Positions 1 through 6,512 of a DNA stretch of 7,219 nucleotides are shown here, one piece after another. The stretch lies in the NCBI GenBank assembly GCA_021161885.1, contig JAGGZS010000337.1:1-7219 (forward strand). Direction: 5' to 3'. The translations under genes were made by a program, and so were the position numbers. The notes under the pieces were generated by a model. That model did not search any database, was not told where the DNA came from, and worked only from the letters and a program-made list of their open reading frames with translations. The number at the start of each line of letters is the position of its first letter. Position 1 is the first letter of the stretch. This DNA is from a bacterium (lineage in GTDB: Bacteria; Auribacterota; Auribacteria; Auribacterales; Auribacteraceae).

Positions 1-72
1 AATATTATAGGAAAAATTTTTTTTTATGTAAACCTTAAAAATTTAAAATAAATTAGATGATTTTAAGCGATT

Positions 73-88
73 TTTATTTATTTATTTA
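73..88. repeat. TTTA tetranucleotide tandem repeat (4 copies)
   Basis: Four perfect consecutive TTTA units are followed by a partial TTA (89-91). They lie just upstream of a TATAAT hexamer, in the spacer where a -35/-10 promoter would have its core. The surrounding leader is extremely AT-rich, so the repeat may be chance composition. It is too short to be called a phase-variable tract from one sequence. Confidence 0.6.
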
Positions 89-89
89 T

Positions 90-95
90 TATAAT
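90..95 (+). promoter_or_regulatory. candidate -10 element (TATAAT) for the four-gene operon
   Basis: A perfect TATAAT lies 62 bases before the first start codon, which would put transcription start near base 102 and give a leader of about 55 nt. No good TTGACA-like -35 box is present: the hexamer at 17-bp spacing (67-72) is GCGATT. The A/T tracts at about 37-55 could act as an UP-like element. Because the region is so AT-rich, a TATAAT by chance is quite possible. It is nevertheless the only obvious promoter candidate upstream of the tightly packed genes. Confidence 0.35.
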
Positions 96-146
96 TGAAA
101 GCATGCGCAGCAGTAACCGTCATTTAAAATATATTTTTTGTTTTTT

Positions 147-153
147 AAGGAGG
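147..153 (+). promoter_or_regulatory. Shine-Dalgarno AAGGAGG for the FecR-domain gene
   Basis: A full anti-16S match, AAGGAGG, ends 4 bases before the ATG at 158. This is the strongest ribosome binding site in the window and it fixes the start of the first gene, whose first residues then form a well-made signal peptide. Confidence 0.85.
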
Positions 154-157
154 CAAT

Positions 158-1531
158 ATGTCTTTTGTGAAAAAAAATTTTTTAATTATTTTTGTGTTAA
201 TTTTGTCTGCAGGTAATTTGTTCGGGGATGCGGAGAATCCGGTAATAAAAGAGAAAAAAGGGTTTGTTGCCCTGAAAAAAGCCTTTCACTCCGATTGGAA
301 AGAACTTGAAATCAGTTATCAATTGGAAAAAGAAGATACTCTTAAAACCGGTAAAAACTCAACCGTGGATGTAATGTTTGATCTGGTTAATTTGTTCAGG
401 CTTGAAGAAATGTCGGAACTTATTGTTAAAGATTTGCCTGTTTCAGCGGAAAAAGGTGAAGGTGTGCGCAAATTGTATAATTTCAGCCTTATTAACGGAA
501 CTATGGTGTCGAAGTTAGATAAATTGCCTCGGGAAACACGGTTTTGTGTTGAGTCGCCGGTTTCCATAGCCGGAGCTAGAGGCACTGCGTTTGTAGTAAA
601 AACAAATGATAAAACAACGGTTGTTACCGCTCTTGAAAACGATGTGGAGGTGCTAAGCCGTGAGAAAACCAGTAAATCAATAACAGCTTCGCCGTACCGC
701 AGGGTTACCGTATCCGATTGGTCGACTGTGGGGCTTCGGGCTGTCGGGACAGGTATTTTGTCGGAATCGATACTCGGTAAAATGGCGGTTAAGTCGGTTG
801 ATAAAATTAAAATACGGGCTGAAGGCAAAGGCAGTGCCCATCCTGAAATACAAAATAGGGATGAAGCTAAGGAATTGTCCAAAAAAGAAGCTCTAATTGA
901 GGCTGAAAATAATCTTCTTAATATAATAAGCGAAATTAAAATAGGACCTAAAAAGAATTTTTCCGACCTGATGTTTGAAAAAAAATCAGAGGCTGGCAAA
1001 TTGTTTGAAATAGTAAGCAAAGCGAAATTGATTGATACACAGCAAAGCCATGACGGCTCAATATCGGTTGTCCTTGAACTAAATATGCTTGAACTCCAGA
1101 AGATGGTAAAGGATAAAATGAATGCGTGGAAAGATATTTATAAAATATCGCTTGTGGAATATATGAAACAATACCCGGCTTTGGCGCGCATAACAACCGA
1201 ACGGGCGGCTAAACTTGACGGATACAGGAGGCTTGCGGAAAAAATTTACGGTACGGTTGTATCTTCCGATACCTTGGTGAAAGATATGGTGCTTCAAAAC
1301 GATACGATAACAAATGTCGTCAAAGGCATTGTGCAGGGAGCTAAAGTTGTTGAAACAACATATTATTCCGACGGCTCGGTTAAAATTGTTATGGAGATTA
1401 ACGGAGTGCTTGTCGCCAATAAATTAACAGATGTATCCGGTAAAGATATGGGGAAAAATTATATGTCGTCTCCAGAACTTATAGATTATGCCGATTATCG
1501 TTATTTTAATATCATAAAAGAGATGAAATAG
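158..1531 (+). CDS. exported FecR-domain protein with two C-terminal LPP20-like modules
   Basis: This is a 457-residue protein, probably periplasmic or surface-associated. Residues 1-23 look like a Sec signal peptide: Lys5-Lys6, then a hydrophobic core (FLIIFVLILSAG). There is no lipobox cysteine, so it is not an obvious lipoprotein. Residues about 29-167 match the FecR pattern: a DWKEL turn, LKTGKNSTV, an NGTMVSKL strand, then SPVSIAGARGTAFVV with the hallmark RGT at 141-143. Residues about 218-312 and 335-418 are two copies of an LPP20-like module, each ending in a DGS.(x)..V(L/M)E strand. The start is set by AAGGAGG at 147-153. It leads a compact operon, with cobO beginning 5 nt after its stop. 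No FecI-type sigma factor or TonB receptor is nearby, and the protein lacks the cytoplasmic anti-sigma domain and internal membrane helix of true FecR, so a role in sigma regulation is unlikely. In other proteins the FecR fold is found in envelope or ligand-binding contexts. The actual function is unknown. Confidence 0.85.
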   Translation: MSFVKKNFLIIFVLILSAGNLFGDAENPVIKEKKGFVALKKAFHSDWKELEISYQLEKEDTLKTGKNSTVDVMFDLVNLFRLEEMSELIVKDLPVSAEKGEGVRKLYNFSLINGTMVSKLDKLPRETRFCVESPVSIAGARGTAFVVKTNDKTTVVTALENDVEVLSREKTSKSITASPYRRVTVSDWSTVGLRAVGTGILSESILGKMAVKSVDKIKIRAEGKGSAHPEIQNRDEAKELSKKEALIEAENNLLNIISEIKIGPKKNFSDLMFEKKSEAGKLFEIVSKAKLIDTQQSHDGSISVVLELNMLELQKMVKDKMNAWKDIYKISLVEYMKQYPALARITTERAAKLDGYRRLAEKIYGTVVSSDTLVKDMVLQNDTITNVVKGIVQGAKVVETTYYSDGSVKIVMEINGVLVANKLTDVSGKDMGKNYMSSPELIDYADYRYFNIIKEMK

Positions 1532-1536
1532 ATTAA

Positions 1537-2073
1537 ATGAACCGCGAAAAAAGTCTGATTATTATTTATATAGGTTCCGGAAAAGGGAAAACCACTGCCG
1601 CTTTAGGGCTTGCCGCAAGGTTTATGGGCAATAACCTCAAGGTTTGCATATGCCAATTTATAAAATCAAACACAGATACCGGCGAATACAAATTTTTTAA
1701 AAATATGGGTGAGCTTGCCCAAATCCATATGTTTGGGAAAGGGTTTGTTTTTGAGCGGATAATTGAAAAAGATAGAAAAAAGCATTGTGAGATATTTAAT
1801 AATGGATTAAAATTCATTGAGAAAAAAATTCGGTCGGGAAAATATAATTTGATAATAGCCGATGAGATACTTGATGTATTGTCTCTTGGTTTTTTCAGTG
1901 TAGATGATATTATCCGCCTAAAGCAAATTTTGCCTGAAGGATCACATCTTGTTTTAACCGGACGCACTGCTCCTGAAGAACTTATTGAGCTTGCCGATAC
2001 GGTAACGCAGATGAAGGAAATAAAACATCATTACCACCAAGGCGTAAAAGCCTTAAAAGGAATAGAGTATTAA
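1537..2073 (+). CDS. cobO: cob(I)alamin / corrinoid adenosyltransferase (CobO/BtuR/CobA family)
   Basis: This 178-residue cytoplasmic enzyme transfers the adenosyl group of ATP to Co(I) corrinoid, giving adenosylcobalamin or its precursors (EC 2.5.1.17). It has the family's distinctive P-loop, GSGKGKTT (13-20), and the usual AALGLAARFMG helix after it. It also has VCICQFIKS (36-44), a Walker B-like strand IIADEILDVL (106-115), LTGRTAPEELIELADTV (140-156) and the C-terminal KHHYHQGVKALKGIEY (163-178). Length is normal for the shorter members, which lack the long N-terminal extension of enteric CobA. The start codon follows the upstream stop by only 5 nt and has just a weak SD (AAAGAG, 1517-1522, 14 nt away), so translation is probably coupled to the upstream gene. 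No other cobalamin biosynthesis or transport genes and no cobalamin riboswitch are in the window. It could serve salvage or de novo synthesis. Family assignment is secure. Confidence 0.95.
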   Translation: MNREKSLIIIYIGSGKGKTTAALGLAARFMGNNLKVCICQFIKSNTDTGEYKFFKNMGELAQIHMFGKGFVFERIIEKDRKKHCEIFNNGLKFIEKKIRSGKYNLIIADEILDVLSLGFFSVDDIIRLKQILPEGSHLVLTGRTAPEELIELADTVTQMKEIKHHYHQGVKALKGIEY

Positions 2074-2075
2074 TG
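2055..2075 (+). promoter_or_regulatory. translational coupling site cobO/amrS (SD plus TAATG)
   Basis: AAAAGGA (2055-2061) lies 11 nt before the amrS ATG, inside the last codons of cobO. The cobO stop and the amrS start share one base in TAATG (2071-2075). This arrangement usually lets terminating ribosomes reinitiate, and it supports co-transcription and the chosen amrS start. Confidence 0.7.
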
Positions 2076-3068
2076 AAAAAAGCATTGTACTGGGAGCTGA
2101 AAGAGGATTCAAATATATTGTGCAGGCTTTGTCCGCATCAATGCCTGATAGATGACGGCAAAACCGGACGGTGCCGTATAAGGCTGAACAAAAACGGCGT
2201 GCTCTACGCTAAAGAATACGGCAGGGCGGTATCTTATGCTGTCGACCCGATAGAAAAAAAACCGTTATATCATTTTTATCCGTCGTCCCAAATTTTTTCA
2301 TTGGGAGCTAACGGATGCAATTTTAGTTGTGATTTTTGCCAGAATTGGCAGATTTCACAAGAGATAAAACCGACAATGTATATAAGTCCTGACAAATTAA
2401 TTTCTATGGCAAGGCAGTACGGCTGTTCCGCGATAGCTTACACATACACTGAACCGTTGATATGGTTTGAATATGTGCTTGACTGCGCTAAATTGTCAAG
2501 GGCGGAGGGCATAAAAACCGTGCTTGTTACAAACGGATATATCTGCGAAGAACCAGCAGAAGAATTACTGCCGTTTGTGGATGCTTTAAATATCGATTTG
2601 AAATCGATGAATCCTGATTTTTACCGCATTTTATGCGGAGCGGAACTTGAGCCTGTCAAAAATTTTATTAAAATGGCGGCGAATTATTCTCATATTGAAC
2701 TAACCAATTTAATAATACCTACGCAGAACGACTCTGATAACGATTTGGAAACAATAAGTAAATGGGTCGCGCAAATGGATAAAAATATAGCCTTGCATTT
2801 TTCCGCTTATTCTCCACGCTACAAAATGGAAATTTCAGCGACACCAGTAAAAAGACTGCTCAAGGCGTATGAAATCGCTAAAAAACATTTGAACTATGTT
2901 TATCTTGGAAACGTTAGGACTGATGATGTGGGATCGGATACAATATGCCCTAATTGCGGTAACCTGTTAATCAGCCGGTCAGGGTATACCACGGAGATTG
3001 TAGGATTAAAAGGCGGTGTATGCGCAGATTGCAGTCAGTCAATACCTGTTATAATGGATAAGGAGTAA
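2073..3068 (+). CDS. amrS: AmmeMemoRadiSam system radical SAM protein AmrS (PflA-like)
   Basis: This is a 331-residue radical SAM protein, related to pyruvate formate-lyase activating enzymes. The [4Fe-4S]/SAM motif CxxxCxxC is at Cys82, Cys86 and Cys89 (GCNFSCDFCQNWQIS). The AmrS-type N-terminus has four cysteines (17, 20, 24 and 34: CRLCPHQC...GRC), then RIRLNKNG, YGR and DPIEKKPLYHFYP (58-70). The middle of the domain shows YTYTEPLIWFE (123-133), LVTNGY (151-156) and ALNIDLKS (171-178). The C-terminus adds a zinc-ribbon-like pair, CPNC (292-295) and CADC (317-320), separated by ISRSGY. The family is named for genomic association with Memo and AMMECR1 proteins; neither is in this window. 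Its substrate is not firmly established. The start overlaps the cobO stop by one base, and dnaE follows after 6 nt, so it sits mid-operon. Generic automated annotation might call it a PFL-activating enzyme, but no glycyl-radical enzyme is nearby. Confidence 0.92.
   Translation: MKKALYWELKEDSNILCRLCPHQCLIDDGKTGRCRIRLNKNGVLYAKEYGRAVSYAVDPIEKKPLYHFYPSSQIFSLGANGCNFSCDFCQNWQISQEIKPTMYISPDKLISMARQYGCSAIAYTYTEPLIWFEYVLDCAKLSRAEGIKTVLVTNGYICEEPAEELLPFVDALNIDLKSMNPDFYRILCGAELEPVKNFIKMAANYSHIELTNLIIPTQNDSDNDLETISKWVAQMDKNIALHFSAYSPRYKMEISATPVKRLLKAYEIAKKHLNYVYLGNVRTDDVGSDTICPNCGNLLISRSGYTTEIVGLKGGVCADCSQSIPVIMDKE
3060..3065 (+). promoter_or_regulatory. Shine-Dalgarno AAGGAG for dnaE
   Basis: AAGGAG lies within the last two sense codons of amrS, immediately before its TAA stop, and 9 nt before the ATG at 3075. 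It gives dnaE its own good ribosome binding site and fixes its start, which places the PHP motif HLHNH near residue 8 as in other DnaE proteins. Confidence 0.85.
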
Positions 3069-3074
3069 TTTTTA

Positions 3075-6000
3075 ATGACGGAGTTTGTTCATTTACATAA
3101 CCATACGGAGTTCAGTGTTCTTGACGGGGCAACCAGAATATCCGATCTTGTCAAACACGCTAAAGATAATAATATGCCGGCTGTGGCGATAACCGATCAC
3201 GGCAATATGTTCGGCACAGCCAATTTTTTTATGGAGGCCCAAAAGGCAGGCATAAAACCGGTTATCGGTATGGAAGCGTACGTAGCTCCAGCGGGACGGC
3301 GCAAAAAAAATTCTGTCGGAATGAAAAATGCGTATTATCACCTTCTTTTGTTTGCCAAAGATGATGGGGGACTGCAGAACTTAATGCGGTTATCGTCGCT
3401 TGGATATATGGAAGGTTTTTATTATAAACCCCGTATTGATAAAGAATTACTTCGCAAATACGGTAAAGGGCTTATCGGCAGCAGCGCATGTATGAAAGGG
3501 GAAATAGCACAGGCGATTTTATCAGGGAAGATTGATAAATGCAAATTAATTATTGAGGAATATCAATCGTTTTTTGATGCGGGAGATTTTTATCTTGAGC
3601 TAATGGATCATTTTATACCCGAACAGAAAATAATCAACGAAGGGCTTATTAAAATAAGTAAGGAAACCGGACTGCCTTTAATCGCCACCAACGATGCTCA
3701 TTACTGCACTAAAAACGATGCTTACGCCCATGACGTTTTATTGTGTATCCAAACAGGAAGCGTACTTAATGAAACAAGAAGAATGAGGTTCGCTACACAG
3801 GAATTTTATTTAAAGTCGCCGGAAGAAATGGCACAACTGTTCGCTTCGGTGCCTTCGGCGCTTAAAAATACTCTTGAAATAGCGGAGAAATGTAACGCCA
3901 AGTATGATTTCAGCAGAAGGCTTCTGCCCCATTTTATCTCTCCGGATAATTTTACTAATTACGATTATTTGGAACATTTATGCAAAGACGGGTTAAAACG
4001 CAGATATCCCGACATAACCGATATGATACTTAAACGGCTTGATTATGAACTTACTATGATCCGAAATATGGGGTTTGTGGATTATTTTCTTATTGTTTGG
4101 GATTTTATCCATTACGCGAAAAACGAAAATATACCCGTAGGACCCGGACGCGGATCAGCTGCGGGCAGCATTGTGGCTTATCTCTTAGGGATAACCGATA
4201 TTGATCCTTTAAGGTACGGCTTGATTTTTGAGCGGTTTTTGAACCCTGAACGTGTGTCTATGCCTGATATTGATATAGATTTTTGTTATGAGCGGCGAGG
4301 CGAAGTAATAAATTATGTAACACGCAAGTACGGCAAAGATAACGTGGCACAAATCGCCACGTTCGGCACTTTGGGCGCTAAAGCTGTTATACGTGATGTG
4401 GGCAGGGTTATGGGAATGGAGTACAGCGAGGTCGATAAAATAGCAAAACTTATACCCAATGAATTAAAAATGACATTACAGAAGGCGCTTGATACAACGC
4501 CTGATTTGGCAGATAAATACAAAAGCGATAACCAAATAAAAACCCTTATTGATACTGCTTTTTCTCTTGAGGGAAATGTGCGTAACACAGGCACTCACGC
4601 GGCAGGCGTGGTAATCAGTGGAAAAGCGCTTACTAATTATGTTCCTTTGTACGTAACGAATAACGGTGAAGTCTCAACGCAGTTCAATATGAAACTTGTT
4701 GAAAAACTCGGACTCCTTAAGATGGATTTTTTAGGGCTCAAAACACTTACTATACTCGACCATGCGGTTAAAATTATAGAAAGGACAGGCGGTATAAAGA
4801 TCGTTCTTAATGATTTGCCGCTTGACGATGAGAAAACTTTTAAACTTTTATGCGCTGGTAAATCAATAGGTTTGTTCCAGCTTGAAAGCAGTGGTATGAG
4901 GGAATTATTGGTAAAACTTAAACCGAATTGTTTTGAGGATATCATAGCTCTTGTGGCGCTTTACCGTCCGGGTCCTTTAGGAAGCGGGATGGTCGATGAT
5001 TTTATAAACCGTAAACACGGGCGGACAAAAATAAAATATCCCTTGCCGGAACTTGAACCTATTTTAAAAGATACTTACGGCATAATATTGTATCAGGAAC
5101 AGGTGCAGAAAATATCTTCCGTGCTTGGCGGGTTTTCTCTCGGACAGGCCGACCTTTTGCGCCGCGCCATGGGAAAAAAGATTTTGTCTGAGATGGATCG
5201 TCAGCGGGAGCTTTTTGTTAAAGGCGCATTTGAAAAAAATATTGCCAAAAAGGCGTCTGAAGAAATTTTTGACAAAATGGCTAAATTCGCAGAGTACGGG
5301 TTTAACAAATCGCACAGCGCAGCGTACGCTATGATATCTTACCAGACAGCTTATCTTAAGGCGAATTATCCTGTTGAGTTTATGGCGGCTGTATTATCAA
5401 ACGAAATAACCAATCCTGATAAAATCACATTATATATTGATGAATGCAAACGAATGGGTATAGAGATATTTCCGCCTGATGTGAACCAGAGTTTCAGCGC
5501 GTTTACGGTGGTAAAGAACAATATACGTTTTGGTTTGAGCGCGGTTAAAAATGTTGGCGCTCAAGCTGTTGAGGCGATAATCAAAGCAAGGAAAGAAAAC
5601 GGCGAGTTTACTTCTTTATACGATTTTTCCGAAAAAGCCGATCCCCGCCAAGTTAATAGAAAGGTGCTTGAAAGCCTTGTTAAATGCGGAGCTTTTGATT
5701 CTATAGGAACCAAAAGGTCGCAGATGTTTGCCTGTATTGATAGGGCGATAGACAGGGCAAATGAGACTTATCAAGATAAAATATCAGGACAGTTCAGCCT
5801 GTTCGATGGAGACGATGATAATGACGCTTTGATTGAGGCGGACCAGGAAATGCCCGATATGCAGGAATGGGAACCTTACCAGATGCTTCAGTTTGAAAAA
5901 GAATTGTTGGGTTTTTACGTAACGGGTCATCCTTTAGACCAGTTTAAAAATATTTTTGATATTTTTAAATTTGATTCTATAGCAAACCTTAAAACAGCTA

Positions 6001-6512
6001 AATCGTCCAAACCCATAAAACTTGCCGGTATAATCACAAAAATAAAAATTATGCTGACCAAAAGAAATAATGAGAAAATGGCTGTCGCAATAATTGAGGA
6101 TTATAATGATGCAATGGAAGTTCTTTTGTTCCCGAAAGTATATTCCCAGTGCAGTGATTTTCTCGCAGCGGATACATCGGTTTATATTACAGGTAAATTA
6201 GAAGTCAATGATAAAAAATATAAAGTGATTGTTGAGGAAGTTATATCGCTAAAAGATGTATTGGTAAAAAAAACCTCCGCCGTTCAGATTAAAATGAATT
6301 TTGACGGCGTTAACGGGGATATAATTAACCGTGTCCAGTCGGTTATACGAAGATATCCGGGCAGGTGCCCTATGTATTTACGGGTTAATTTTGCTGAAAA
6401 TTACGCATTGATTTTACAGGCTGACAATAAATTTTCAATATCTCCCAGTGAATATTTTCTTAATGATATGGAAAATGCTGTCGGAGCAGGTTCAGTTGTT
6501 TTGCGTCTTTAA
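3075..6512 (+). CDS. dnaE: DNA polymerase III subunit alpha (DnaE), replicative polymerase
   Basis: This is a 1145-residue C-family polymerase, full length for DnaE1-type replicases. Residues 1 to about 280 are the PHP domain, with a complete metal-ligand set (His8, His10, Asp17, His42, Glu67, His89, Cys139, Asp207, His209). The palm carries GPGRGSAAGS (356-365), the catalytic aspartate motif PDIDIDF (397-403) and the third aspartate Asp551 in KMDFLGLKTLT. Also visible are RNTGTHAAGVVIS (503-515), the fingers-type RPGPLGSGM (631-639) and FNKSHSAAYAMISYQTAYLK (743-762). A helix-hairpin-helix region spans about 818-877. A consensus beta-clamp-binding motif QFSLF is at 906-910, followed by GFYVTGHPLDQF (946-957). 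An OB fold (about 981-1060) and the C-terminal tau-interaction region complete the chain. The start is supported by AAGGAG at 3060-3065. It is the last plus-strand gene; its stop overlaps the convergent gene. No frameshift or missing catalytic residue is seen. Confidence 0.98.
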   Translation: MTEFVHLHNHTEFSVLDGATRISDLVKHAKDNNMPAVAITDHGNMFGTANFFMEAQKAGIKPVIGMEAYVAPAGRRKKNSVGMKNAYYHLLLFAKDDGGLQNLMRLSSLGYMEGFYYKPRIDKELLRKYGKGLIGSSACMKGEIAQAILSGKIDKCKLIIEEYQSFFDAGDFYLELMDHFIPEQKIINEGLIKISKETGLPLIATNDAHYCTKNDAYAHDVLLCIQTGSVLNETRRMRFATQEFYLKSPEEMAQLFASVPSALKNTLEIAEKCNAKYDFSRRLLPHFISPDNFTNYDYLEHLCKDGLKRRYPDITDMILKRLDYELTMIRNMGFVDYFLIVWDFIHYAKNENIPVGPGRGSAAGSIVAYLLGITDIDPLRYGLIFERFLNPERVSMPDIDIDFCYERRGEVINYVTRKYGKDNVAQIATFGTLGAKAVIRDVGRVMGMEYSEVDKIAKLIPNELKMTLQKALDTTPDLADKYKSDNQIKTLIDTAFSLEGNVRNTGTHAAGVVISGKALTNYVPLYVTNNGEVSTQFNMKLVEKLGLLKMDFLGLKTLTILDHAVKIIERTGGIKIVLNDLPLDDEKTFKLLCAGKSIGLFQLESSGMRELLVKLKPNCFEDIIALVALYRPGPLGSGMVDDFINRKHGRTKIKYPLPELEPILKDTYGIILYQEQVQKISSVLGGFSLGQADLLRRAMGKKILSEMDRQRELFVKGAFEKNIAKKASEEIFDKMAKFAEYGFNKSHSAAYAMISYQTAYLKANYPVEFMAAVLSNEITNPDKITLYIDECKRMGIEIFPPDVNQSFSAFTVVKNNIRFGLSAVKNVGAQAVEAIIKARKENGEFTSLYDFSEKADPRQVNRKVLESLVKCGAFDSIGTKRSQMFACIDRAIDRANETYQDKISGQFSLFDGDDDNDALIEADQEMPDMQEWEPYQMLQFEKELLGFYVTGHPLDQFKNIFDIFKFDSIANLKTAKSSKPIKLAGIITKIKIMLTKRNNEKMAVAIIEDYNDAMEVLLFPKVYSQCSDFLAADTSVYITGKLEVNDKKYKVIVEEVISLKDVLVKKTSAVQIKMNFDGVNGDIINRVQSVIRRYPGRCPMYLRVNFAENYALILQADNKFSISPSEYFLNDMENAVGAGSVVLRL

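Noticed and set aside
1..51. C-terminal end of an upstream plus-strand gene (open frame up to TAA at 49-51)
   Set aside because: Only 16 codons of low-complexity K/N/F/I residues are visible, as expected by chance in AT-rich DNA. No family can be recognised.
1..157. Cobalamin riboswitch or other structured leader ahead of the operon
   Set aside because: The leader is short and extremely AT-rich, with no GC stems. The likely transcribed part is only about 55 nt, too short for a B12 riboswitch.
319..1020. A 233-codon open frame on the minus strand, antisense to the FecR gene
   Set aside because: It is Ser/Leu-rich with no recognisable domain, begins at a TTG, and lies wholly opposite a gene with a strong SD, signal peptide and clear FecR motifs. 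It is a shadow of that gene.
1585..1601. GGGAAAACCACTG-like stretch resembling part of a cobalamin riboswitch core
   Set aside because: It encodes the GKGKTTAA P-loop of CobO in the middle of a normal reading frame, and no supporting B12-box or stems surround it.
5125..5334. Short plus-strand frame of 69 codons inside dnaE
   Set aside because: It lies in another frame within the highly conserved DnaE polymerase core, with no SD and no recognisable product.
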